DNA of 8,966 bases. Origin: Verrucomicrobiota bacterium (lineage in GTDB: Bacteria > Verrucomicrobiota > Verrucomicrobiia > Limisphaerales > J093). The notes beneath the pieces were generated by a model. It saw nothing but the letters and a program-made list of their open reading frames with translations, did not search any database and had not been told where the DNA came from. Positions 1-6,216 of this stretch are shown here, piece by piece. The stretch lies in the NCBI GenBank assembly GCA_003695015.1, contig RFJD01000160.1, positions 1 to 8,966 on the forward strand, given 5' to 3'. Both the position numbers and the translations under genes were made by a program. The first letter of the stretch is position 1. Each line of letters begins with the position of its first letter.

Positions 1-2652
1 CCCGACTCGCTCAACGCGGCCGTGGCGCTCAGCGGCCCCCTCGACGCGGTCGCCGTGGATCGCTCACTCGAAACGCAGGTCCAGGCTCACGGGTTGACGC
101 GCCGGCTGGCGGACGTCAGCGACCGCGACGAGCCATGGGTATGGAGCCAGCATCCCGGGCGGTTCAACCCCCGGATCGCCGTCGAACAAAAGGAGTCGTT
201 CAGCCTGCAGTTGCGCGACTACGCCACCATGGCCAACGCGTTCACCTTTTTCGACGGCAATTCCCCCTTCCGGCAGACGGTCCTGTCCGGCCTCGATCCG
301 GACGCCCGGGTGCTCGGCTGGGGCGATGCCTCCAGCGGTGAGGACCGTTTCGTGAGCGTTTCCTCCCGCGCGGGCGTCGCCACGCTCGCCGCGGACTGGG
401 CCCTGAACCTGTCCACTCTCAGCTCCGTTCGCGACCCCGCCCTCTTCCAGAAAACCCACGCCAACCCGCCGGCGGAATCTCCAGCGCACTACGTGGCTTT
501 CGTCACCACTGACGGCGACAACGTGCAATGGAACCTGGGCGGGCTGCCGGGTTACTTTCAGAACAGCGCCCGCGGGAGTTTCGACATGGGCTGGACGATC
601 AGCCCCGCGCTGGCCGAGATCGCGCCCGCGGCCCTGCGTTGGTATTACGCCCAAGCCGCCTGTGGGGCCCATCGGGACTTCTTCGTCGCCGGCCCCAGCG
701 GCGACGGCTATTTCTACCCCAGCCGCTACCCCCGGGCCGACCTCCTGCGGCACGTCCGGCGGCTCGATTCGCTGATGGCCAAAGCGGATCTGAACCTGGT
801 CCAGATCCTGGACTTTGACGCCTTCGAGCGAACCGACCTGTGGGACGCTTACACCGCGCAGCCGCACATCGAAGGACTGCTCTACATCGACTACTCACGA
901 TACGACGCGGCCCGTGGCGCCGTGCTTTTTTCCAACGGCAAGCCGGTGGTCGCCGCCCGCGCCATGCTCTGGGGCGGCCTGCCGGGCGCGGACGAGGCCA
1001 GCGTCGCCCAACGGCTCAACCACGCCCCGCGCGATCCCGCCGATCCTTCGGCCTATTCGCTCGTGGCGGTGCATGTATGGAGCAAGACGCTCGCCGATGT
1101 AAAAAAGGTCGTGGACGCCCTGGACCCGGGCGTTCACGTGGTCACTCCCGAGGTGCTGGTCAGGCTGCTGCGACTCAACGTGGGCGAACGTCGGCGCTTT
1201 GGTTTCGACACCGGACTCCAAGGATGGAAAGGCGGAACCAGCGGCAAACCCTACGACAAGGCCGAATGGACGCCGACCGAAGGCGGGGGCGCGCTGTTGC
1301 TGGACGGCTCGGACCTCGGCGCGCCGGACGCTCCACCGAACGCTTGGTTCTCGCGCCAACTCATCCTGCCGACCAACGCCACGGCGCTCCGTTTCGCCAC
1401 CCGCGCCGTCAACGACGGCCGCCTCCGCGTCCGTATCCAAGGCCGGAACCGGGCATGGGCCACGCTGATGGATTGGGACCGTCCCGCCGGTACGGCTTGG
1501 GTCGTCAAGACGTTGGATCTGCGCCCCTATGCCGGACAGACCGTGACGATCGCCTTCGAGCAGAACGACGGCGGGCAGGGCTCCGGCGAATATCGCTTCG
1601 TGGACGACATCGTGGTGGAGACCTCCGGAGACGGGGGACAGACGAATCCGTCGCCGCCGCGGCTGCTCGAGGCCTTCGACGCGGCGACCAACCGCGTGGA
1701 GCTTCTTTGGCGGCATCCCGGCCGGCAACCCGCCGCCTTTCGCGTCGAAAGAAAAACCGGCCTCGAAGGCCCTTGGGAACCGCTCGCCGGCCTGCCCGCT
1801 TCGGCGTGCGGATGGACCGATGCCACCGTCGTCCCCGGGACGACCTACGTCTATCGCGTCCGCGCCTTCTACGCCTCCGGCCAAAGCGGACCCTCCAACG
1901 AGCGGGCGATCACCACCCCGGCCCTTCTGATTCCCGTGGGCGCCCGATGGCGGTACTGGGACCGGGACTCCGCCCCCGACCCGTCCTGGGCGCAGCCCGC
2001 ATTCGACGCCTCCGGATGGCCCGAGGGGCCGGCCCAGTTGGGCTATGGCGACGGAGACGAAGCTTGGGGCATCAGCCACGGCACCGACCCCGTCCACAAG
2101 CCCATCACCGCCTGCTTCCGCCGCGTTTTCGAGGCGCCGGCGCCCGGCCGGGTCACCCGGCTTCAGGGACATCTGCTCCGGGACGACGGCGCGGTGGTCT
2201 ATCTCAACGGCCGGGAAATCTTTCGCAGCAACCTGCCTTCCGGTGCCATCGACCCCCAAACCCGCGCACTCGAAGCCGCCTCCGGCACAGCCGAGGAAAC
2301 GTTCTTCCCGTTCGCCGCCCCGCCGGGCCTCCTGCGGCCCGGATGGAACGTCCTCGCGGTGGAAGTCCACCAAGCCGCGCCGGACAGCTCCGATCTCAGC
2401 TTCGACCTGGACCTCTACGCCGCGTTGCGCCCGCCACGACCCGCCCTCCAAATCGCCCGGCAAGGAACACGTCTGAAACTCACCTGGCCGCTCTGGGCGG
2501 ACGACTTCCAGCTCATGCAAACCCCGGACCTGACCGCACAATCCTCCGCATGGAATCCCTCGCCCGCCATTCCCTTGGCCACGGAAGACCGCCTCGAAAC
2601 AACCATCGATCCGGCCGGCCCAAGGCGCTTCTTCCGTCTCGCCAGACCATAG
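1..2652 (+). CDS. Secreted GxGYxYP-family multidomain protein, 5' end outside the window
   Basis: The frame is open from base 1, so the true start lies upstream; the GTG at 22 is only the first start-like codon inside the window. Residues below are counted from it. The core (about 1-390) has the marks of the GxGYxYP family: a DGDN-V-Q-W motif at 164-170 and the name-giving motif as GDGYFYP at 227-233. This family is known as putative glycoside-hydrolase-like, often found with polysaccharide-use genes, with no reaction I can state. Then come a jelly-roll-like segment (about 393-533), a fibronectin type III domain (about 543-633), a galactose-binding-like domain with a D-D-G-A-V-V-Y-L-N-G core (about 635-802), and a short C-terminal beta module ending P-R-R-F-F-R-L (about 806-876) that resembles tails of other verrucomicrobial exported proteins. 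No sorting anchor is seen. Family call is firm; substrate and activity are unknown. Confidence 0.85.
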   Translation, partial: PDSLNAAVALSGPLDAVAVDRSLETQVQAHGLTRRLADVSDRDEPWVWSQHPGRFNPRIAVEQKESFSLQLRDYATMANAFTFFDGNSPFRQTVLSGLDPDARVLGWGDASSGEDRFVSVSSRAGVATLAADWALNLSTLSSVRDPALFQKTHANPPAESPAHYVAFVTTDGDNVQWNLGGLPGYFQNSARGSFDMGWTISPALAEIAPAALRWYYAQAACGAHRDFFVAGPSGDGYFYPSRYPRADLLRHVRRLDSLMAKADLNLVQILDFDAFERTDLWDAYTAQPHIEGLLYIDYSRYDAARGAVLFSNGKPVVAARAMLWGGLPGADEASVAQRLNHAPRDPADPSAYSLVAVHVWSKTLADVKKVVDALDPGVHVVTPEVLVRLLRLNVGERRRFGFDTGLQGWKGGTSGKPYDKAEWTPTEGGGALLLDGSDLGAPDAPPNAWFSRQLILPTNATALRFATRAVNDGRLRVRIQGRNRAWATLMDWDRPAGTAWVVKTLDLRPYAGQTVTIAFEQNDGGQGSGEYRFVDDIVVETSGDGGQTNPSPPRLLEAFDAATNRVELLWRHPGRQPAAFRVERKTGLEGPWEPLAGLPASACGWTDATVVPGTTYVYRVRAFYASGQSGPSNERAITTPALLIPVGARWRYWDRDSAPDPSWAQPAFDASGWPEGPAQLGYGDGDEAWGISHGTDPVHKPITACFRRVFEAPAPGRVTRLQGHLLRDDGAVVYLNGREIFRSNLPSGAIDPQTRALEAASGTAEETFFPFAAPPGLLRPGWNVLAVEVHQAAPDSSDLSFDLDLYAALRPPRPALQIARQGTRLKLTWPLWADDFQLMQTPDLTAQSSAWNPSPAIPLATEDRLETTIDPAGPRRFFRLARP

Positions 2653-2809
2653 CGCTCCTTCCCATCCCCCATATTCCCGCAACTCCCTATACCAATTCCC
2701 TTGTCCTCATTCCCCTGTCTCACCCTCACTCGAACTCCACACCGACCACCCCACCAACCATCCCAACATTCGCCTCATGCCCGCGTTCCTCCCATCCCTT
2801 CCTCCAATT

Positions 2810-2837
2810 CCCTTGTCCCCATTCCCCTGTCTCACCC
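2810..2837 (-). other. G-quadruplex motif in repeat unit 2
   Basis: Read on the minus strand there are four G tracts of 3, 4, 4 and 3 with loops of 7, 3 and 4 bases, fitting the usual G3+N1-7 rule. In unit 1 the equivalent site has one tract broken to GAGG and no longer fits. Folding in vivo is not shown. Confidence 0.5.
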
Positions 2838-2941
2838 TTATTCAAACTGCACGCCAACCACCTCACCAACCATCCCAACATTCGTCTCACGCCCGCAGTT
2901 CTTCCCATCCGCACGAGTCTCCACATCTCTCCCCTCCGATT

Positions 2942-2969
2942 CCCTTGCCCCCATTCCCATGTCTCCCCC
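2942..2969 (-). other. G-quadruplex motif in repeat unit 3
   Basis: Minus-strand G tracts of 5, 3, 5 and 3 with loops of 6, 3 and 3 bases. The surrounding unit is shortened and diverged, yet the G tracts are kept and lengthened. This fits the G3+N1-7 rule; folding is inferred. Confidence 0.5.
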
Positions 2970-3128
2970 ACCCGACCAGCCATTCCAATGTGCGCGATGA
3001 GCCCCCCCACCTTCAACAACGGCAACCATCCACCATCCACAGCCACCTCGCCTTACACCGCGCCAGCCCCAATCAACCGCATGCCGCCAGTTACTGGACG
3101 CCGGCAACCGGACGCTGCCAGCCGGGAC

Positions 3129-3149
3129 CTGAGAACTGAAAGCTGAGGC
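3129..3149. repeat. Three tandem 7-mers, CTGARAR type
   Basis: The units read CTGAGAA, CTGAAAG and CTGAGGC, the last diverged. It is short and may be chance, but lies in non-coding DNA close to other repeats. Confidence 0.35.
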
Positions 3150-3211
3150 CACGATGCGTGCTCTGCTGAACTCCGTCCGGAAGCGCCGCATCCGAAGATC
3201 CACGCACCCAA

Positions 3212-3277
3212 GGATTGAGGCATCGTGCGAGCCATGCCTCCAGCCAGGCACGCACAGTTCCCGACGAACCTCAATCC
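3212..3277. repeat. Nested inverted repeat, possible structured RNA or protein-binding site
   Basis: The outer arms GGATTGAGG (3212-3220) and CCTCAATCC (3269-3277) match perfectly over 9 bp. Inside them GTGCG (3225-3229) pairs with CGCAC (3251-3255), and TGCCT (3235-3239) pairs with AGGCA (3246-3250). The inner 3' arm is continuous, while the 5' side has a 5-nt bulge; the end loop is 6 nt. No T-tract follows on either strand, so it does not look like an intrinsic terminator. It lies just upstream of the putative promoter. Confidence 0.45.
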
Positions 3278-3340
3278 CACCCCGGGCGTCCGCATTCCCG
3301 ATCGGCGGTTCTTCTTTTGAAAAAAAATGCTTCGAATGCC

Positions 3341-3369
3341 TTGACACCTTCCGGGAGTCTGCGCATGGT
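3341..3369 (+). promoter_or_regulatory. Putative sigma-70-type promoter for the MauE-like operon
   Basis: A perfect TTGACA at 3341-3346 follows an A/T-rich patch (about 3309-3329, including an eight-A run), which resembles an UP element in otherwise GC-rich DNA. With a 17-nt spacer the -10 would be CATGGT (3364-3369), weak, but keeping the A at position 2 and final T. Transcription from here would give a leader of roughly 275 nt before the ATG at 3653. The -35 is convincing, the -10 is not. Confidence 0.4.
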
Positions 3370-3652
3370 TGGGCCAATCACGTAGGCTACATGGACGTCA
3401 ACGCGGCAAACGGACGCGGCAAAGGGGGGGAGGAAGCGGTAGATTTTTGCTTAATCCTGTTCTGGTTGCCGGTACGGCGCAGTCACCAACCACTGGTTTG
3501 GTTCCGCTTTGTTTCTTCTTCAGCCAGCCCTTGGTCGCGCGTCAGCCCCCGGCCGATGCTCCTCCCTGCTGGACTCCGTAGTGGCCGGACGGTTTCTCGC
3601 CAAGGAAGCTGTGCGACGAGTGTGGTGATGGACATCGTTGACTCGTTGAGCA

Positions 3653-5218
3653 ATGAATGCTGCTTGCCGTGACAAGGTCACCAGAAGGTTTTTCTGGTCC
3701 GTCGGCGCTTTGTTCACCTTCACTGCGCTGCTCAAGGTCTTGGCCCTCATCCACGGGCGGCATTTGGCGATGCGGCCTGACCCGGTTTTCTGGTTTGTGT
3801 CAGCGCGGGTGACTTCCGTGGTGGCGATTTGCCTCGAATTCGCGATCGTGGCCATGCTCGTATGCCGGGCCCCCGCTCGACACAAGCTGGCGATGCTTTG
3901 TTGGGTTGCGGGGCTGTTTCTCATCTATCGGGTCATGTGGATGGAGGCCGTGCCGGCGCCTGAGCCGTGCCCTTGTTTTGGCCTCTTTTGGCAGCAGTTG
4001 GGGGTGAAAGCCGTGTTCGGCAACAGGGTGTCCATGGCAATCCTGATTTATGTGGCCCTTGGCTCGGTGCTGCTCTTGGCACGGGAGCGCCGACGCGGAC
4101 TCGCGCGTTCTTCCGGACAGGCGAACGCTACAATCGCCGGTCGTCGCCTGCAAACAGGCTTGGTCGTCGCTCTGGCGCTTGGTGGCGGAGCACACTTGAC
4201 GCCGTCCGTGGGCAGGGCTGGAGAGCCTGCCGAGGCGGCTGGATTTCAAATGTGTGCCGAAGGGCGCGCGGACATCAACTACCTGACCGGCCGGGAGCCG
4301 GAACACCTCAGGTTCCAACTTGAGGTCTCTGGCAGGAAGACCGGAATCTTGGTTTCTGGCTTTAATAATTCGGATATTCTCACGAACGCGTTTTTCTACG
4401 ACGGGCATCTGGCATGCCATGTTCTCATCTTCTCGCCCGATCGCCGGAAGCCAAGCTTGGTCCTCGACCCGAATACGGGGGAACCCTCGTGGGACACCAA
4501 CAAATTAGTCCGACCGCTTAATGATGCGAACTTGATTCTCTGTGAGAGTCCGCTGCCGCGAGAGGCTCCCGTGCTGCCCCTCTGGCTTGCCTTTTGTTCC
4601 GGGCCGTATCTGAGCCAGTGGAGCGTCGGGAGGATGGAAAAGCTGTTTGACTTGGAGCGGACGCAGAGGATGGAGCCGTTGATCGTCCCTTGCGAGGTTC
4701 GCCGGTCCGATAAACCACCGGGGTTGCTCACGTTTCTCGCGACGTTGGATGACGCGCGGGCGCATACGAATGAACTCTTTCGCGTGTTGGCTTGGCGGAC
4801 CATGTCGGGTCTGTCCTTGCCTGCTCGATTCGAATTCCGGCTCTTTGAGTCACATCACCCGCCCCACGGCAGGCTCCTGACGATTATCCAATGTGTCGTC
4901 ACCAACTTCTGGTTTCCGACCAATAAAGTTACAGAACGCCCCCAAATCCGAGGGCGGGTCAGCGTCGCTGACGAACGCTTTTCCCGTGACCCGATACCCC
5001 TGCCCGTGGTGAGCTACTGGACGACCAACGGCAACGTCCCCGATGCCTCCCTGGTGCGGAGCAATCACGTGTATCGAGCCCAAGTGGAGATCGAGCGTGC
5101 CAAGATGAGGCGGAAGCTCGATGCTCCTTGGTATGTCGTCTTTATGGCGGTCGCTTTGGCGCCGGGCCTTTGGATTGCCTGGCGCGGACATGCGAGAAAA
5201 AGATCCAAAACCAACTGA
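3653..5218 (+). CDS. MauE/DoxX-like redox membrane domain fused to an unknown extracytoplasmic domain
   Basis: 521 residues. An in-frame TGA at 3647-3649 and lack of earlier starts fix the ATG at 3653, though no strong ribosome site precedes it. Hydrophobic helices lie at about 13-33, 47-71, 78-95 and 126-143, with CPCFG at 106-110 between helices 3 and 4. This layout recalls the MauE/DoxX-like redox-associated family; MauE is needed for methylamine dehydrogenase maturation, thought to involve disulfides. A basic loop (about 144-165) leads to a fifth helix (about 166-186) that looks like an internal signal sequence. Then come an unrecognised domain (about 190-488, with a P-L-W-L-A-F-C-S segment at 309-316), a last helix (about 491-510) and a basic tail. 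Positive-inside reading puts CPCFG and the large domain outside the membrane. The next gene follows after 18 nt. GC is lower than in the flanks. The redox role is inferred; no MauA-like or other methylamine gene is present. Confidence 0.75.
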   Translation: MNAACRDKVTRRFFWSVGALFTFTALLKVLALIHGRHLAMRPDPVFWFVSARVTSVVAICLEFAIVAMLVCRAPARHKLAMLCWVAGLFLIYRVMWMEAVPAPEPCPCFGLFWQQLGVKAVFGNRVSMAILIYVALGSVLLLARERRRGLARSSGQANATIAGRRLQTGLVVALALGGGAHLTPSVGRAGEPAEAAGFQMCAEGRADINYLTGREPEHLRFQLEVSGRKTGILVSGFNNSDILTNAFFYDGHLACHVLIFSPDRRKPSLVLDPNTGEPSWDTNKLVRPLNDANLILCESPLPREAPVLPLWLAFCSGPYLSQWSVGRMEKLFDLERTQRMEPLIVPCEVRRSDKPPGLLTFLATLDDARAHTNELFRVLAWRTMSGLSLPARFEFRLFESHHPPHGRLLTIIQCVVTNFWFPTNKVTERPQIRGRVSVADERFSRDPIPLPVVSYWTTNGNVPDASLVRSNHVYRAQVEIERAKMRRKLDAPWYVVFMAVALAPGLWIAWRGHARKRSKTN

Positions 5219-5223
5219 AGCAC

Positions 5224-5228
5224 GAGGA
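5224..5228 (+). promoter_or_regulatory. Ribosome binding site of the cysteine-rich gene
   Basis: GAGGA lies 8 nt before the ATG at 5237, in an A-rich context. It supports this start and shows that the small gene is translated on its own account within the operon. Confidence 0.7.
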
Positions 5229-5236
5229 AAAAAGAC

Positions 5237-5560
5237 ATGAAAACGAGGCCATCAGTCAGGGACTTGGCGGTCTGGCTTGTGTTGGGAGCGTTCTGCTGGG
5301 GTCTGGCCCAAGGCAGCTTGCTGGCGGTGAGCAACTGTGAGGTGTGTGGGACGCATACCCAGAGCAACCCGCCGCCCGGGGCGAACGGATGCTCCTGCTC
5401 TAGTTATACCATTCCAAATTGTCATAACACGAGTGAGATGAGGGTATGTGCGTACGCCGGCACCAAGACGTGCGCGTGCCGCAACAGCGACGGCAGCACA
5501 TGCACTTGGACCTGCTACACTTGCAGCGATTGGTCCGAGGACTGTCTCATTGATTCATAA
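5237..5560 (+). CDS. Small exported cysteine-rich protein (12 cysteines after the signal peptide)
   Basis: 107 residues with a good ribosome site. The N-terminus is a signal peptide: a basic start (M-K-T-R-P-S-V-R), a hydrophobic core at about 11-30, and likely cleavage near 26-32. C20 lies in the core but its context (G-A-F-C) is a poor lipobox. The rest, about 75 residues, has 12 cysteines at 34, 37, 52, 54, 62, 71, 79, 81, 89, 93, 96 and 103, including two CxxC and two CxC pairs. An even number suggests up to six disulfides or a bound metal. I recognise no family. It sits 18 nt after the MauE-like fusion gene and is very likely co-transcribed, so the membrane protein may fold, oxidise or sense it; this is inference. 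Toxin, bacteriocin, surface protein and structural roles all remain open. Confidence 0.8.
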   Translation: MKTRPSVRDLAVWLVLGAFCWGLAQGSLLAVSNCEVCGTHTQSNPPPGANGCSCSSYTIPNCHNTSEMRVCAYAGTKTCACRNSDGSTCTWTCYTCSDWSEDCLIDS

Positions 5561-6110
5561 GATCCAACGATTGAGCAAGCCCGGCGTGCGCGATGGCTCC
5601 GTGAGAAGCGCCGACGGCCGATCCCGGGATTCGACGGGCAATGTTGGGATGCGGAGCCCGCCTTCTCCCTGACCGATCTACTTACGCTGCGGGCGATCAT
5701 CGGGGTGTTGGCAGGGCTGTTGCCCTCCGCCCTGTCGGCGGTCGAAACACGCTTGCGGCCGGTTGCGTGCGTCTCGCATTTCCGGCAGTTCGGGTTGGCG
5801 CTCCAGTTCGATTGCGGAGGATCACCGGGAGTCCCTTCCGCCCAACGTCAACGGCCGCGACGAGGCCTTGGGGGCGAGATGGGGCGAGGGCTGGCTGGAG
5901 CTGCCGGGGTCGGATCGGGTTGCATGCGTGTGCTGTGCCTGTGCCCGGGCCTGCAGGCGGCGTCACAGGGCCGGGAGGGCTCGATCAGGCAGTGTCTGGA
6001 GGCGCGCGGGCCGGGACGTTGGGTCAGGCCCGGCTGTCTCGGGTGCGGATGTTGTCGCTCTGCGGGTTCCCGGGCGGTATGGTTCGGGAAGTTCGATCTG
6101 ATCTGCGGGG
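5561..6110 (+). pseudogene. Decayed type IV prepilin-like gene (N-methylation/PulG-type)
   Basis: Right after the previous TAA, the same frame stays open. From about 5618 it reads like a verrucomicrobial prepilin-like protein: P-I-P-G-F-D-G-Q-C, then AFSLTDLL (about 5660-5683) in place of the usual G/A-F-T-L-I-E-L-L, then A-I-I-G-V-L-A-G-L-L, then CVSHFRQFGLALQ (about 5768-5806) for the usual C-x-x-N-L-R-Q-L-G-L-A-L-Q. Near 5807-5816 the match jumps one frame to A-E-D-H-R-E-S-L-P-P-N and a W-x-E-G-W-L segment. A second jump brings S-R-V-R-M-L-S-L-C-G-F (6037-6069), matching the family's R-V-R-S-x-S-M-N-G. No start codon exists in the first frame before the prepilin motif, the key Glu of the motif is Asp, and an Arg interrupts the helix. 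It is read here as dead. The 3' limit is approximate. Confidence 0.6.
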
Positions 6111-6135
6111 CGGGGATGAATGGCCCGCAGAGGCC

Positions 6136-6184
6136 GGCAGGCAGGATGCCTTCACCACAGCCAAAGGCAGCCAGGATGGCTGCC
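6136..6184. repeat. Pair of REP-like palindromes around a GGA loop
   Basis: The second unit is a perfect hairpin: GGCAGCCA (6166-6173), GGA loop, TGGCTGCC (6177-6184). The first, 30 nt earlier, has GGCAGGCA (6136-6143), GGA (6144-6146) and a decayed right arm TGCCTTCA where TGCCTGCC would be perfect. Each is followed by a similar short tail (CCACAG, GCACAG). The shared arm-GGA-arm design with different arm sequences suggests a dispersed repeat family. No T-tract follows, so an intrinsic terminator is unlikely. The pair fills the gap between the pseudogene and the glycosyltransferase gene. Confidence 0.6.
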
Positions 6185-6216
6185 GCACAGGGTGAGGGAA
6201 GGCGGGCGATGTTTTC

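Larger units (their letters stand above)
2653..2998. repeat. C-rich imperfect tandem repeat array with G-quadruplex motifs on the minus strand
   Basis: Directly after the GxGYxYP stop codon the plus strand becomes rich in C and very poor in G. Unit 1 runs about 2693-2804 and unit 2 about 2805-2936; unit 3 (about 2937-2998) is shortened. Units 1 and 2 share the identical 20-mer ACCAACCATCCCAACATTCG at 2753-2772 and 2865-2884, exactly 112 nt apart; a diverged copy sits at 2975-2994. Each unit starts with a block like ATTCCCTTGTCCCCATTCCC. The stretch 2653-2692 resembles the tail of a unit, so the array may begin at the stop codon. Open frames here are low-complexity and P/S/H-rich, and are not credible genes. 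Confidence 0.7.
2999..3652. other. Gene-poor region upstream of the MauE-like gene
   Basis: No credible gene is seen here. The frame 3154-3672 (+) would give 172 residues with no recognisable domain, overlaps the next gene's start and spans a likely promoter. The frame ending at 3581 includes a possible TTG-started 45-codon reading (3447-3581) about 7 nt after a GGGGGGAGGAAG stretch; it is hydrophobic in the middle but resembles nothing I know. The region does hold a triple CTGARAR heptamer (3129-3149), a nested inverted repeat (3212-3277) and a promoter-like site (3341-3369). Confidence 0.55.

Noticed and set aside
895..2682. 595-codon minus-strand open frame opposite the GxGYxYP gene
   Set aside because: Shadow frame: Gly/Arg/Val-rich with no recognisable domain, while the plus strand shows family motifs and ordered domains.
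2693..2998. CRISPR array
   Set aside because: Only two to three diverged units of 112 and 132 nt with no short repeat and unique spacer pattern, and no cas gene in the window.
840..3146. 768-codon plus-strand open frame overlapping the GxGYxYP gene and the repeat array
   Set aside because: Arg-rich, low-complexity translation in the wrong frame of a clearly coding gene; it continues into the C-rich repeat only because stops are rare there.
3154..3672. 172-codon plus-strand open frame before the MauE-like gene
   Set aside because: No domain or credible signal peptide, crosses the promoter-like TTGACA and the nested inverted repeat, and overlaps the next gene's start in another frame.
3653..5560. 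Methylamine dehydrogenase (mau) cluster, with the cysteine-rich protein as the MauA light chain
   Set aside because: MauA is larger and has a conserved Trp pair for TTQ; this protein lacks that arrangement, and no MauB, MauD or MauG is present.
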